Positions 7,985 to 17,253 are shown, counted from the stretch's first letter. The stretch: DNA of 64,000 nt from Roseobacter sp. (GCA_002731875.1 PCCY01000021.1:104600-168599), one strand, 5' to 3'. Translations and numbers: made by a program. The notes: a model not told the origin generated them from the letters alone.

Positions 7985-9613
7985 GTGGGCACCCATACAA
8001 CCACGGAGCGGCAGGCGACTGCCGCTCCTGCGATCGAGCTGAAGGGCATATCCAAGGCATTCGGCCCGGTGCACGCCAACAAAGACATTTCCATCCGCGT
8101 GATGCCGGGAACGATCCACGGGATCATCGGCGAAAATGGCGCAGGCAAGTCCACGCTGATGTCGATCCTGTATGGCTTTTACAAGGCCGATAAGGGCGAG
8201 ATATTCATCGCTGGCAAGAAAACCGACATTCCCGATAGTCAGGCGGCAATCGCCGCAGGCATCGGCATGGTGTTCCAACACTTTAAACTGGTCGAAAACT
8301 TCACGGTTCTCGAAAATGTAATTCTGGGCGCGGAAGACGGTCGCTTGCTGAAGCCATCGCTGGCCAAAGCACGCAAAAGCCTGCTGAAGCTGGCGGATGA
8401 CTATGGGCTGAAGGTCGACCCTGACGCGCTCGTTCAGGATATCGGGGTGGGCATGCAGCAGCGTGTCGAAATCCTCAAGGCTCTCTACCGTCAGGCCGAC
8501 ATCCTGATTCTGGACGAACCGACCGGGGTGTTGACCCCAGCCGAAGCCGATCAGCTATTTCGCATCCTGGGACGTCTGCGATCCGAAGGCAAAACCATCA
8601 TCCTGATCACCCACAAGCTGCGCGAGATCATGGAAGCGACCGACACGGTTTCAGTAATGCGCCGCGGGGAAATGACCGCCACCGTCAAGACCGCCGATAC
8701 ATCCCCGGCTGCGCTGGCAGAGCTGATGGTGGGCCGTAAGGTGTTGCTGCGTGTCGACAAGAAGCCAGCCGCACCGGGCGATGTGATCCTGGAAATAGAA
8801 GGGCTGCGTGTCGTTGATGACAAGGGCGTTGAACGCCTGCGTGGGATCGATTTGCAGGTCCGCGCCGGAGAGATAGTGGGCGTTGCGGGCGTCGCTGGAA
8901 ACGGCCAATCCGAACTGCTTGAGGTTCTGGGCGGTTATCACACGGGCAAGGGAACGGTGCGGGTAAACGGGCAATCACTGGACTTGACCGGTAAACGGTC
9001 CGATGGCCAGTCCCGGCGTAACCACGGCGTCGCACATGTGCCGGAAGATCGTCAACGTGAAGGTCTGATCATGGAGTATCAGGCTTGGGAAAATGTGGCC
9101 TTCGGATACCATAACGATCCAGCCTATCGCAGTGGTTTGCTGATGAACAATGCAGCGATCAAGGCCGATACCGCGGGAAAGATGGAACGTTTCGATGTTC
9201 GCCCGCCTAACCCCAGGCTAGCGGCAAAAAACTTTTCCGGGGGCAACCAGCAAAAGATCGTACTGGCACGCGAAATCGAACGGAATCCCGATCTGCTGTT
9301 GATCGGGCAGCCGACCCGGGGCGTTGATATCGGTGCGATCGAATTCATTCACGAACAAATTGTCGCGTTAAGAGACCAAGGCAAGGCGATCCTGCTGGTT
9401 TCGGTCGAGCTGGAAGAAATTCTAGCGCTCAGTGACCGTGTGGCCGTCATGTTTGATGGTCAGTTGATGGGTATCCGCGACGCGGACAAGACCGATGAGA
9501 AGGAACTCGGTCTGTTGATGGCGGGTATCACCGACACTGGAACGGCGCATTCAATCGACGAGATCGAACGTAATCTTGCCCTTGCGGGCGGCGATCCGCA
9601 CAAGGAGCTTTGA
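7985..9613 (+). CDS. Nucleoside/sugar-type ABC transporter, double ATP-binding protein
   Basis: A 542-residue cytoplasmic ATPase with two fused nucleotide-binding domains, as in RbsA/NupA. The first Walker A is GENGAGKS at residues 49-56. The second (VAGVAGNGQSELLE) lacks the usual lysine, typical of the degenerate second site in this family. The second domain has the signature NFSGGNQQKIVLARE. The start is a GTG two bases after the stop of the binding-protein gene; no better in-frame start is visible. It overlaps no other gene and is followed by AGGAG for the first permease. Confidence 0.92.
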   Translation: MGTHTTTERQATAAPAIELKGISKAFGPVHANKDISIRVMPGTIHGIIGENGAGKSTLMSILYGFYKADKGEIFIAGKKTDIPDSQAAIAAGIGMVFQHFKLVENFTVLENVILGAEDGRLLKPSLAKARKSLLKLADDYGLKVDPDALVQDIGVGMQQRVEILKALYRQADILILDEPTGVLTPAEADQLFRILGRLRSEGKTIILITHKLREIMEATDTVSVMRRGEMTATVKTADTSPAALAELMVGRKVLLRVDKKPAAPGDVILEIEGLRVVDDKGVERLRGIDLQVRAGEIVGVAGVAGNGQSELLEVLGGYHTGKGTVRVNGQSLDLTGKRSDGQSRRNHGVAHVPEDRQREGLIMEYQAWENVAFGYHNDPAYRSGLLMNNAAIKADTAGKMERFDVRPPNPRLAAKNFSGGNQQKIVLAREIERNPDLLLIGQPTRGVDIGAIEFIHEQIVALRDQGKAILLVSVELEEILALSDRVAVMFDGQLMGIRDADKTDEKELGLLMAGITDTGTAHSIDEIERNLALAGGDPHKEL

Positions 9614-9614
9614 C

Positions 9615-10745
9615 GTGGACGTGATGCCAAAATGGGCCGAAATCGTTCTGGTCCCCCTGATCTCGTTGTTGTTCGCGGCCGGTCTGTCGGCGCTGGTCAT
9701 CCTTGGCATCGGCGAAGATCCGGTGGCGGCCGTCAAGCTGATGGTCACGGGGGCGTTGGGCAGCACCTATGGCTGGGGCTACACGCTTTATTATGCCACT
9801 AACTTCATGTTCACCGGGCTGTGTGTGGCGGTCGCGTTTCACGCACGACTGTTCAATATCGGCGGCGAGGGTCAGGCCATGTTGGGCGGTCTGGGCGTCG
9901 CCCTTGCCAGCCTTTACATTCCGTGGCCGCACTGGACCCTTGCGTTGGTCGGTGCAACGACGATGGCCGCGCTCTTCGGTGCGGCTTGGGCCGCGATTCC
10001 TGCGTTCTTGCAGGCCAAACGCGGCAGCCATATCGTTATCACGACCATTATGTTCAACTTCATCGCGGCAGCGGTGCTGAACTATATCCTGGTCAACATC
10101 ATGCGTCCCAAAGGCAGCATGGACCCCGCAACTGCACGTTTTCCGGATGCGACGAAACTGCCGACATTGCATGACCTGCTATCACCTATCGGAATAAACT
10201 TTTCCAAGGCGGCCCCTGCCAACATATCGCTTCTCGTGGCGGTCGCCGCATGCGTCTTTGTCTGGATCCTGATCTGGAGAACCCGTCTGGGGTATGAAAT
10301 CCGCGCTTACGGTCATTCGGAATCGGCCGCCAAATACGCGGGGATCTCACCGATAAAAATCACCATGGTCACCATGATGATTTCCGGGGGGCTTGCCGGA
10401 ATGATGGCGATCAACAATGTCATGGGCGAGGCTGAAAGACTGGTGCTGAATGCGACGGAAGGGGCCGGGTTCATCGGTATCGCTGTCGCCTTGATGGGAC
10501 GCAGCCATCCCTTGGGCGTGTTTCTGGCCGCGATCTTGTTTGGTTTTCTATACCAAGGCGGTGCCGAACTGGCCCTGTGGACGTCGATCCCGCGCGAGTT
10601 GATCGTGGTCATCCAGGCGCTGGTCATTCTGTTTACCGGCGCGCTGGATAACATGGTGCGGATGCCATTGGAAAAGCTGTTTTCCGCGATCCACGCCGCC
10701 AGAGCACCCAAACCCGAACGCAAGCCGGTGGAGCCCGCAGAATAA
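9615..10745 (+). CDS. ABC transporter permease (BMP-type nucleoside importer), subunit 1
   Basis: A 376-residue inner-membrane permease of the BPD_transp_2 family (YufP/NupB-like) with about nine hydrophobic segments. The motifs GLCVAVAFHARLFNIGGEGQ and VALMGRSHPLGVF mark the nucleoside/simple-sugar branch. The GTG at 9615 is chosen because AGGAG at 9603-9607 is 7 nt upstream; the ATG at 9624 is an alternative. An upstream in-frame start at 9576 would lie inside the ATPase gene and is unlikely. It overlaps the next permease by one base (TAATG). Confidence 0.9.
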   Translation: MDVMPKWAEIVLVPLISLLFAAGLSALVILGIGEDPVAAVKLMVTGALGSTYGWGYTLYYATNFMFTGLCVAVAFHARLFNIGGEGQAMLGGLGVALASLYIPWPHWTLALVGATTMAALFGAAWAAIPAFLQAKRGSHIVITTIMFNFIAAAVLNYILVNIMRPKGSMDPATARFPDATKLPTLHDLLSPIGINFSKAAPANISLLVAVAACVFVWILIWRTRLGYEIRAYGHSESAAKYAGISPIKITMVTMMISGGLAGMMAINNVMGEAERLVLNATEGAGFIGIAVALMGRSHPLGVFLAAILFGFLYQGGAELALWTSIPRELIVVIQALVILFTGALDNMVRMPLEKLFSAIHAARAPKPERKPVEPAE

Positions 10746-11713
10746 TGGATTTTATCACCCTTATCCAGCTTCTCGACAGCACCGTACGGCTTGCCACACC
10801 TTTGCTTCTTGCCTGCCTCGCAGGGTTATTTTCGGAACGCGCCGGTATTTTCGATATCGGACTTGACGGCAAGATGCTGGCGTCGGCGTTTTTCTCGGCC
10901 GCTATCGCATCGTTAACCGGAAATGTCTGGCTCGGGCTGCTGGCGGGCATCGCCGCGTCGCTGGCGCTAAGCGCTTTGCACGGCTTGGCATCGATCACGT
11001 TTCGCGGCAATCAATTGATTTCCGGGGTGGCAATAAATTTTCTTGCCGCCGGGCTGACTGTACTGATCGCGCAAGACTGGTTTCAACAAGGCGGGCGCAC
11101 ACCGTCATTGATTGGGGGTGCGCGGTTCAACCCGATCACGTTGCCCTTTGCCGATCAGGTCGAACCGATCCCCTTTATCGGGCCGCTATATGCAGAGCTG
11201 ATTTCAGGCCACTCTATCCTGGTATACATCGCATTCGCAGCCGTACCGTTGACGTGGTGGGTCCTGTATCGCACCCGGTTCGGTCTGCGGTTGCGCGCGG
11301 TGGGGGAAAACCCGGCTGCGGTTGATACCGCTGGCGTTTCTGTCATTGGGCTGCGCTACGCTGCGGTACTGATTTGCGGGGTGCTGACCGGTATCGCCGG
11401 AGCTTATCTAAGCACCGCTCTGCAAGCGGGATTCATCAAGGATATGTCGGCTGGGCGCGGCTATATTGCACTGGCGGCGTTGATCTTTGCGAAATGGCGG
11501 CCCTGGTACGCGCTATGGGCAACCTTGCTGTTTGGGTTGTTCGGGGCACTTGAAACCCGTCCCGACGTCATCGAGGCGATGCTGGGCATCAAGGTCCAAG
11601 GCCAGCTCTTGGGGGCGTTGCCATATGTGATGACCGTTATCATCTTGGCCGGCTTCGTTGGCAAAGCAATCCCTCCCCGCGCCGGGGGCGAGCCCTATGT
11701 GAAAGAGCGTTAA
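10745..11713 (+). CDS. ABC transporter permease (BMP-type nucleoside importer), subunit 2
   Basis: A 322-residue second permease (YufQ/NupC-type), with segments FSERAGIFDIGLDGKMLASA and YIALAALIFAKWRPW that correspond to the family core. With the binding protein, the double ATPase and the first permease it completes a full importer transcribed as one unit from 6987. No nucleoside hydrolase or deaminase follows in this operon, but a purine nucleoside phosphorylase is encoded at 21.4 kb. The region after the stop (11714-11789) holds no clear terminator. Confidence 0.9.
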   Translation: MDFITLIQLLDSTVRLATPLLLACLAGLFSERAGIFDIGLDGKMLASAFFSAAIASLTGNVWLGLLAGIAASLALSALHGLASITFRGNQLISGVAINFLAAGLTVLIAQDWFQQGGRTPSLIGGARFNPITLPFADQVEPIPFIGPLYAELISGHSILVYIAFAAVPLTWWVLYRTRFGLRLRAVGENPAAVDTAGVSVIGLRYAAVLICGVLTGIAGAYLSTALQAGFIKDMSAGRGYIALAALIFAKWRPWYALWATLLFGLFGALETRPDVIEAMLGIKVQGQLLGALPYVMTVIILAGFVGKAIPPRAGGEPYVKER

Positions 11714-11789
11714 TCACCATTAGCGACGAAATTTCGGCAACGCAGCATACGCAATTGATTTTAACGATTAGATTGGGCAAATATCAGCC

Positions 11790-12698
11790 ATGCAAATATA
11801 CCTGCCCATTGCCGAAATTTCGGTCAACGCATTCCTCCTATTGGGTTTGGGCGGCATCGTAGGTATTTTATCGGGCATGTTCGGGGTCGGCGGCGGGTTT
11901 CTGATCACCCCCTTGTTGTTCTTTATCGGTATTCCGCCCGCGGTCGCCGTGGCGACAGGTGCGAACCAGATCGTCGCGTCGTCGGTTTCCGCGTTGCTGG
12001 TTCACCTCAAGCGCAAGACCGTCGACCTGAGAATGGGCAGCGTTCTGCTGGCCGGCGGCCTGGTCGGCGCGGGCGCGGGCGTGGTCATATTCAATTACCT
12101 CAAATCGTTGGGCCAGGTCGATCTGCTGGTTAACCTTTGCTATGTGATTTTTCTGGGCATCATCGGTGGGTTGATGTTGATAGAATCGATCAACGCCTTC
12201 TACAAAACCCGGTCGGGCAAACGACAGCCCCGCAAGAAACACACCTGGATTCAAAAGCTGCCGTTCAAGATGCGGTTTCGCGTTACCGGGCTTTATATCT
12301 CGGTCATTCCGCCCTTGCTGGTGGGTGCGTTTGTCGGGCTGCTGGCCGCGATCATGGGTGTCGGCGGCGGGTTTATCATGGTTCCCGCGATGATCTATCT
12401 TTTGGGCATGCCAACCAAGGTTGTGGTCGGCACGTCGTTGTTTCAGATCATCTTTGTCGCAGCCTTCACGACACTGTTGCATGCCACGACGAACTACACC
12501 GTCGATATCGTCCTTGCTATCTTGTTGTTGATCGGAGGCGTGATCGGCGCGCAATTCGGGACAACCATAGGTACCAAGCTCAAGGCGGAACAGCTTCGTA
12601 TCCTGCTTGCCCTGCTCGTCTTGTTGGTTTGCGCCAAACTGGCATTGGATCTTTTATTGCAACCGTCTGAGCTTTATTCGATCGGGTTCAGTTCATGA
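11790..12698 (+). CDS. Sulfite exporter TauE/SafE family protein (TSUP)
   Basis: A 302-residue polytopic inner-membrane protein with the duplicated TSUP motif. GMFGVGGGFLITPLLF near residue 30 and AIMGVGGGFIMVPAMIYL near residue 190 are the paired repeat signatures. The central loop is basic (GKRQPRKKH). The family exports small sulfur-containing or organic anions such as sulfite or sulfoacetate; the actual substrate cannot be read from sequence. The stop overlaps the start of the TIGR02186 gene by 4 nt, indicating translational coupling and probable joint function. Confidence 0.88.
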   Translation: MQIYLPIAEISVNAFLLLGLGGIVGILSGMFGVGGGFLITPLLFFIGIPPAVAVATGANQIVASSVSALLVHLKRKTVDLRMGSVLLAGGLVGAGAGVVIFNYLKSLGQVDLLVNLCYVIFLGIIGGLMLIESINAFYKTRSGKRQPRKKHTWIQKLPFKMRFRVTGLYISVIPPLLVGAFVGLLAAIMGVGGGFIMVPAMIYLLGMPTKVVVGTSLFQIIFVAAFTTLLHATTNYTVDIVLAILLLIGGVIGAQFGTTIGTKLKAEQLRILLALLVLLVCAKLALDLLLQPSELYSIGFSS

Positions 12699-13465
12699 TG
12701 CGCGGGTTTGGCATAATTGCGGCCACGTTGATCGGCTTTTTTACGTCAGCACAGGCTGAGGAAAGCATCGTTTTGGGTCTTAACCAAAGCGAAGTGTCGA
12801 TCTCCACCGATTTCACAGGGTCGGAAATAATCATTTTCGGGGCGGTAAAACGCGAAACGCCGATCCCAGATGGGCCCGAGCTTGAGGTGGTCGTGACGGT
12901 ATCCGGACCGTCAAAACCCGTCGTAGTGCGGCGCAAGGAGAAGAAGTTCGGCATCTGGGTGAACACGGATGCCGTGGAAGTCGACCGCGCCCCCAGCTTT
13001 TATGCCGTCGCCAGCAGCGGCCCTTTGCAAGACGTTCTGAACCGTATCGAAGACCTGCGTTACAAAGTGTCGGTTCCGCGGGCAATCAGGTCAGTGGGGG
13101 CACCGATGACGATAAAGGATTCCAGCGCCTTCACCAACGCGTTGGTGCGCATCCGCACAACGGCCCACCAGTATCAACAAAATGAAAGCGGCGTGACGGT
13201 CGACCAGCAGACACTTTTTCGCGCCAACGTGCAATTGCCCGCCGCGCTGGTCGAAGGCGCGTATGACACGCGCATATTCCTGACCCGTGGCGGCGTGGTC
13301 ATTTCACAGTATCAAACGCTGATCGATGTACGCAAAGTCGGGCTTGAACGGTGGTTGTACAACCTGTCAAGAAACCAACCGTTGATCTACGGTCTGCTGT
13401 CGCTCGCCATTGCCGTCGCCGCAGGTTGGTCTGCCTCTGCGGCGTTCGCGTTGCTGCGCCGCTAA
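12695..13465 (+). CDS. TIGR02186 family periplasmic/membrane protein
   Basis: A 256-residue protein with a cleavable signal peptide (ending about residue 21, SAQAEES), a beta-rich periplasmic domain and one C-terminal membrane helix (about residues 232-252). It matches the alphaproteobacterial family TIGR02186, commonly found next to TauE/SafE exporters; its biochemical role is unknown. Here it overlaps the exporter gene by 4 nt, so it may be an accessory subunit (inference). Its TAA stop overlaps the TAG stop of the convergent SDR gene in the four bases CTAA at 13462-13465. Confidence 0.85.
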   Translation: MMRGFGIIAATLIGFFTSAQAEESIVLGLNQSEVSISTDFTGSEIIIFGAVKRETPIPDGPELEVVVTVSGPSKPVVVRRKEKKFGIWVNTDAVEVDRAPSFYAVASSGPLQDVLNRIEDLRYKVSVPRAIRSVGAPMTIKDSSAFTNALVRIRTTAHQYQQNESGVTVDQQTLFRANVQLPAALVEGAYDTRIFLTRGGVVISQYQTLIDVRKVGLERWLYNLSRNQPLIYGLLSLAIAVAAGWSASAAFALLRR

Positions 13466-14160
13466 CCGCGGCCGATATAGGGCATCTTTGTTGCCATCAC
13501 CGTCATGAACTGCACATTTGCCTCTGCTGGCATCTGCGCCATGTGCAGCACCGATGACGCCGCGTGAACCACATCCATGGTGTCCATTTGCGGATTGGCA
13601 GCTTTTAACCCTGCGACCAGTTCGCTTTCGGCGTTGCCGATATCGATTTGTCCACACGCGATATTAAACGGGCGCCCGTCCAGTGATAACGCCCGCGTAA
13701 GCCCGGTCACCGCATGTTTGCTCATCGTGTAACAGACTGATCCAGGGCGCGGGACATGGGCCGATAGCGAGCCGTTGTTGATAATCCGGCCCCCGCTCTC
13801 TTGGCGCCGCATCCGAGCGAACGCCAACCGCGCAGAAATAAACATGCCGTTGATATTGACCTGCATGACCTCGTTCCAGCCCTCCAACGACAATTTATCA
13901 ATGGGGCCCGCCGGCCCAAACAGCCCCGCGTTGTTGAACAGCACGTCAAGATACCCAAAGGTATCGAAAGCAGTCTCCATCGCTGCGGGGTCAGTGACAT
14001 CAGCGGGCAGTGCCACCGCGTTTTCATATTCGGCCGCCAACGCGTTGAGCCTATCAGCACGCCTGGCAACCAACCCGACGCGCCAACCATTTTTCAGAAA
14101 CATTTCGGCAGTGGCGTATCCGATACCGGAACTGGCACCTGTAACGATGATGGATTTCAC
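13462..14160 (-). CDS. Short-chain dehydrogenase/reductase (SDR)
   Basis: A 232-residue classical SDR with Rossmann motif TGASSGIG (residues 6-13), NNAG at about residue 77, and the catalytic YTMSK. The usual catalytic Ser is represented in NGSLSAH. Substrate and cofactor preference cannot be fixed; the basic ARRADR after the second strand suggests NADP(H). It starts with GTG at 14160, overlapping the TGA of the upstream helicase gene (GTGA), so the two are co-transcribed although their functions look unrelated. Confidence 0.88.
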   Translation of the reverse strand: MKSIIVTGASSGIGYATAEMFLKNGWRVGLVARRADRLNALAAEYENAVALPADVTDPAAMETAFDTFGYLDVLFNNAGLFGPAGPIDKLSLEGWNEVMQVNINGMFISARLAFARMRRQESGGRIINNGSLSAHVPRPGSVCYTMSKHAVTGLTRALSLDGRPFNIACGQIDIGNAESELVAGLKAANPQMDTMDVVHAASSVLHMAQMPAEANVQFMTVMATKMPYIGRG

Positions 14161-15695
14161 AGTTCATTCTCCGTTTGTACATCTAGGGTCAGAGCGGGCG
14201 CACTGACAGCCTTCAGATCATCCACACGCAACGCGCCCTGCGGCTTGGAGAGCCTGTTGCGCACCACCCAGATCAGCCTTTCCTGCGCGCGGGTGATTGC
14301 GACATAGGCCAGCCTCTTCCACAGGGGCTGGCCTGCCTCTGACCGCCCCATACGCGCCGCGGCATAGAGATCCGGCGCGAAGACCTGAACCGTGTGCCAC
14401 TGACTGCCTTGCGCCTTGTGGATCGTCACCGCGGCACCATGCAGGAAGGTAGCACCCATTCGCGCGGCGAAAGGGATAAACGGTTCTTCTTCGTCAGGTT
14501 TTTCGATTTTCACGATCGACGCCGCCGAAATCTGAGGATCTTCGGCCCCCACCACGTGCAATCGACTGAAACCCGGCTTGCGCCCATTGCCCAAATATAC
14601 AACCTGCGCACCTTTGATCAGACCGCGTGCCTCAAGATCAAGACGCTTTTTGCGGTGTTTCAACGGCAGTTCGATCCCGTCACATATCAACGGTTCGCCT
14701 TCCAACAGAGCGTCTTCGGGTGCCCCATGCACGGATCGAAAGGCGTTGATCAACCTGATGCGCGTCGCGTTGCGCCACACCAACACCGGCGAGCGCGCCA
14801 TCAAATCCACTTCGACGCGTTGCCCCCAGACAACCCGATCATCCTGTTTTGAAGCGTCCTCGACCATCCTTTCAAACTGTTCAAAGGTCAGATCCGGGTC
14901 CGCCAACGCATGGGCCAGATCCAGAATGGGGTTGTCGTCCTGCTGACGGTGCACGCGGCTAAGGTTGAGGACGCGGTTTTTTGGCAGTTTTTCAAAGACC
15001 ATCGTTCCTGACTGGCCCACAGGTGCTAGCTGCGCGGGATCTCCGAACAACAAAAGCGTCGGGAAAATTTCTTTCAGGTCTTCGAACTGCTTGTCATCCA
15101 GCATCGAACTTTCGTCGATGAAACCGATGTCCAACGGTTCTTCGCGACGTTTCCACCCCGTAATGAAATCACTGCCCCGCAGACCAGCGGCGGCCAATGC
15201 GCCGGGGATGGATTTGTTCTTGGCGTAAAAAGCGGCGGCGCGGTCCAGCGATATCTCGTTCATCCCGTCAATCACAGGTCGTTCGCCGCTTCCTGCCAAC
15301 CATTCAGCGATGTTTTCATACTCGGGGTCATAAACCGGAGTATACAAGATTCGATGTATGGTGGTGGCCGGCACCCCCCTCAACCGCAGCACCGATGCAG
15401 CTTTGTTGGTTGGAGCAAGGATCGCGAGTGTTCGCTTTTCCTTGCGCTTGCGGGATTCATAGTCACCCGAAACAATTTCAACGCCCGCAGCTTCCAACGC
15501 TTTGTAAAGTTCAGCCAAGAGCATGGTCTTGCCCGAGCCGGCCTTGCCGGTGACCGCCATCACCTGATCAGCCCCCCCGGCGGGTGGCATCAACAGGCTG
15601 TCGTCCAAATCTATACCGGCATGGCGCAACATGTCGGTTATACTGTCAAAGGCGGCGGCCTGATCGTCGGAATAGGTAAGCGCGGGTATGGTCAT
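14157..15695 (-). CDS. RecD-like ATP-dependent DNA helicase (AAA / UvrD_C_2)
   Basis: A 512-residue superfamily I helicase. Walker A GKAGSGKT is at residues 50-57 and Walker B-like FIDESSML about residue 195. Motif III-like LLFGDPAQLAPVGQSG follows, and the C-terminal UvrD_C_2 motifs are AVTIHKAQGSQW and VAITRAQERL. It lacks the RecBCD-binding N-terminal region, so it is a stand-alone RecD2-type protein, probably acting in DNA repair; that role is inferred. The start ATG at 15695 lies 9 nt after the stop of a short cysteine-rich frame on the same strand. No LexA-like box is visible upstream. Confidence 0.88.
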   Translation of the reverse strand: MTIPALTYSDDQAAAFDSITDMLRHAGIDLDDSLLMPPAGGADQVMAVTGKAGSGKTMLLAELYKALEAAGVEIVSGDYESRKRKEKRTLAILAPTNKAASVLRLRGVPATTIHRILYTPVYDPEYENIAEWLAGSGERPVIDGMNEISLDRAAAFYAKNKSIPGALAAAGLRGSDFITGWKRREEPLDIGFIDESSMLDDKQFEDLKEIFPTLLLFGDPAQLAPVGQSGTMVFEKLPKNRVLNLSRVHRQQDDNPILDLAHALADPDLTFEQFERMVEDASKQDDRVVWGQRVEVDLMARSPVLVWRNATRIRLINAFRSVHGAPEDALLEGEPLICDGIELPLKHRKKRLDLEARGLIKGAQVVYLGNGRKPGFSRLHVVGAEDPQISAASIVKIEKPDEEEPFIPFAARMGATFLHGAAVTIHKAQGSQWHTVQVFAPDLYAAARMGRSEAGQPLWKRLAYVAITRAQERLIWVVRNRLSKPQGALRVDDLKAVSAPALTLDVQTENEL

Positions 15696-15704
15696 TCTGA
15701 GACC

Positions 15705-15797
15705 CTAATTCAGGGGCGCGGCAGGGGCCAGATGGCACAGCCGACAATCGCACTTTGTTGCCGGCCCCGGCTTGGTTTTGCAACAGCCGTCACACAC
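15705..15797 (-). CDS. Possible 30-residue cysteine-rich small protein
   Basis: A short frame starting GTG at 15797 and ending TAG at 15705 encodes MCDGCCKTKPGPATKCDCRL and continues CHLAPAAPLN. Its six cysteines are arranged CxxCC and CxCxxC, as in small metal-binding proteins. It ends 9 nt before the helicase start and begins just downstream of the ccrA terminator hairpin. No strong ribosome-binding site is seen and the frame stays open farther upstream (TTG/GTG starts), so coding is uncertain. I know of no named family. Confidence 0.3.
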   Translation of the reverse strand: MCDGCCKTKPGPATKCDCRLCHLAPAAPLN

Positions 15798-15807
15798 ACC
15801 CAAAACG

Positions 15808-15844
15808 ATATACCCGCGCGCCAAGCTTGTGGCGCACGGGTATC
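15808..15844 (-). terminator. Rho-independent terminator of ccrA
   Basis: A hairpin with 13-bp arms (one internal mismatch), ATACCCGCGCGCC and GGCGCACGGGTAT at 15810-15822 and 15831-15843, with an 8-nt loop. On the minus strand it is followed by CGTTTTG. It lies 43 nt beyond the ccrA stop codon. Confidence 0.75.
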
Positions 15845-15886
15845 TATTGCGAATGGCCAAGTACGCCTCCGGCGCAGTCAATGGCC

Positions 15887-17167
15887 CTATTTTTTGGCGT
15901 GTAGCGCGTCTTCCAATGTCCGCAGCCCGGTCTTGGGGGACTGTACCAGAACGGCCATGTTGCCGGGCTTGTGTTCATTGGCCAGCATCTTCATGTGGGC
16001 ATCAGGCAGATCGGCCCAGCTGAACACCTCGGACATGCACGGATCAAGACGGCGTTCGATCATCAACTTGTTCGCCGCAGAGGCTTGCTTGAGGTGGGCA
16101 AAGTGGCTGCCTTGCAACCGCTTCTGGTGCATCCACATATACCGCACGTCGAACGTCAGGTTGAAGCCCGAAGTACCGGCACAGATTACGACCATGCCAC
16201 CCTTTTTACATACGAAGGTGGACACCGGGAACGTTGCCTCGCCGGGGTGTTCAAACACCATGTCGACGTTCACGCCCTTGCCTGTGATTTCCCAGATCGC
16301 GGCACCGAACTTGCGCGCCTCTTTGAACCAGGCCGCATATTCGGGCGTGTTCACGGTGGGCATCTGACCCCAGCAGTTAAAGTCCTTGCGGTTCAGAACG
16401 CCCTTGGCACCCAGATCCATCACGAAGTCACGTTTGGATTCGTCCGAGATCACGCCAATCGCATTCGCGCCGGCGGTGTTGATCAGCTGGATCGCATAGG
16501 ACCCCAGACCGCCCGAGGCGCCCCAGACCAGAACGTTCTGGCCCGGTTTCAGGTCATGAGGCTCGTGACCGAACAGCATCCGGTAGGCGGTGGCCAGCGT
16601 CAGCGTGTAGCAAGCGGCCTCTTCCCATGTCAGGTGCTTGGGGCGTGGCATCAACTGCTGCGCCTGCACGTTGGTGAACTGGGCGAAAGATCCGTCTGGG
16701 GTCTCGTAGCCCCAGATACGCTGGCTGGGGGAATACATCGGATCGCCGCCGTTGCACTCTTCGTCGTCGCCGTCATCCTGGTTGCAGTGGATCACGACTT
16801 CGTCGCCGACCTTCCAGCGTTTTACCTTGTCGCCGACCGCCCAGACGATGCCGGACGCGTCAGAGCCCGCGATGTGGAAGGGTTGCTTGTGACCGTCAAA
16901 CGGGCTGATGGGTTTGCCCAAAGCGGCCCAGACGCCATTATAGTTCACACCCGCTGCCATAACCAGGACCAGCACTTCGTTGCTGTCGAGCGTCGGAACA
17001 TCCACGACTTCTTCCAGCATTGCCGTATTTGGCTTGCCGTGACGTTCCTTGCGAATGGTCCAAGCGTACATCTGCTTGGGGACATACCCCAAAGGCGGCA
17101 TCTCACCCACCTCGTACAGATCTTTTTCAGGCGCGTCATATTGAGCGATGCTTGTGTCCAAGGCCAT
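15887..17167 (-). CDS. ccrA: Crotonyl-CoA carboxylase/reductase
   Basis: A 426-residue cytoplasmic enzyme of the ethylmalonyl-CoA pathway. It reductively carboxylates crotonyl-CoA to ethylmalonyl-CoA with NADPH and CO2. It is a medium-chain dehydrogenase/reductase with Rossmann segment VLVWGASGGLGSYAIQL. It shows the Ccr-typical MAAGVNYNGVWAALG, HCNQDDGDDEECNGG and FEHPGEATFPVS regions, and its length matches Rhodobacter Ccr. The ATG at 17167 gives the usual MALD start and has GGAG 6 nt upstream; the ATG at 17179 is less well placed. Together with ecm, mcl2 and mch elsewhere in the window it shows that this organism assimilates acetyl-CoA without a glyoxylate shunt being required. Confidence 0.96.
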   Translation of the reverse strand: MALDTSIAQYDAPEKDLYEVGEMPPLGYVPKQMYAWTIRKERHGKPNTAMLEEVVDVPTLDSNEVLVLVMAAGVNYNGVWAALGKPISPFDGHKQPFHIAGSDASGIVWAVGDKVKRWKVGDEVVIHCNQDDGDDEECNGGDPMYSPSQRIWGYETPDGSFAQFTNVQAQQLMPRPKHLTWEEAACYTLTLATAYRMLFGHEPHDLKPGQNVLVWGASGGLGSYAIQLINTAGANAIGVISDESKRDFVMDLGAKGVLNRKDFNCWGQMPTVNTPEYAAWFKEARKFGAAIWEITGKGVNVDMVFEHPGEATFPVSTFVCKKGGMVVICAGTSGFNLTFDVRYMWMHQKRLQGSHFAHLKQASAANKLMIERRLDPCMSEVFSWADLPDAHMKMLANEHKPGNMAVLVQSPKTGLRTLEDALHAKK

Positions 17168-17243
17168 ATCGGTCTCCATGGTCAGAATAGGTTTGTGCCG
17201 CAGTGCAGAATCGCAGCTTGTTAATTTTGAATATGACCCGAAG

Positions 17244-17253
17244 CGCAACAATG
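17244..17253. promoter_or_regulatory. CGCAACAATG element upstream of ccrA
   Basis: A 10-bp word 77 bp upstream of the ccrA start that closely resembles words upstream of ecm (18900-18909, CGCAATAATG) and mcl2 (33513-33522, CGCAACATTA). Shared control of the EMC genes is inferred only from this resemblance. Confidence 0.3.

Noticed and set aside
15971-17224. 417-codon plus-strand frame opposite ccrA
   Set aside because: It is a shadow of a certain gene (ccrA). Long antisense frames are expected in GC-rich DNA, and its translation matches no family.
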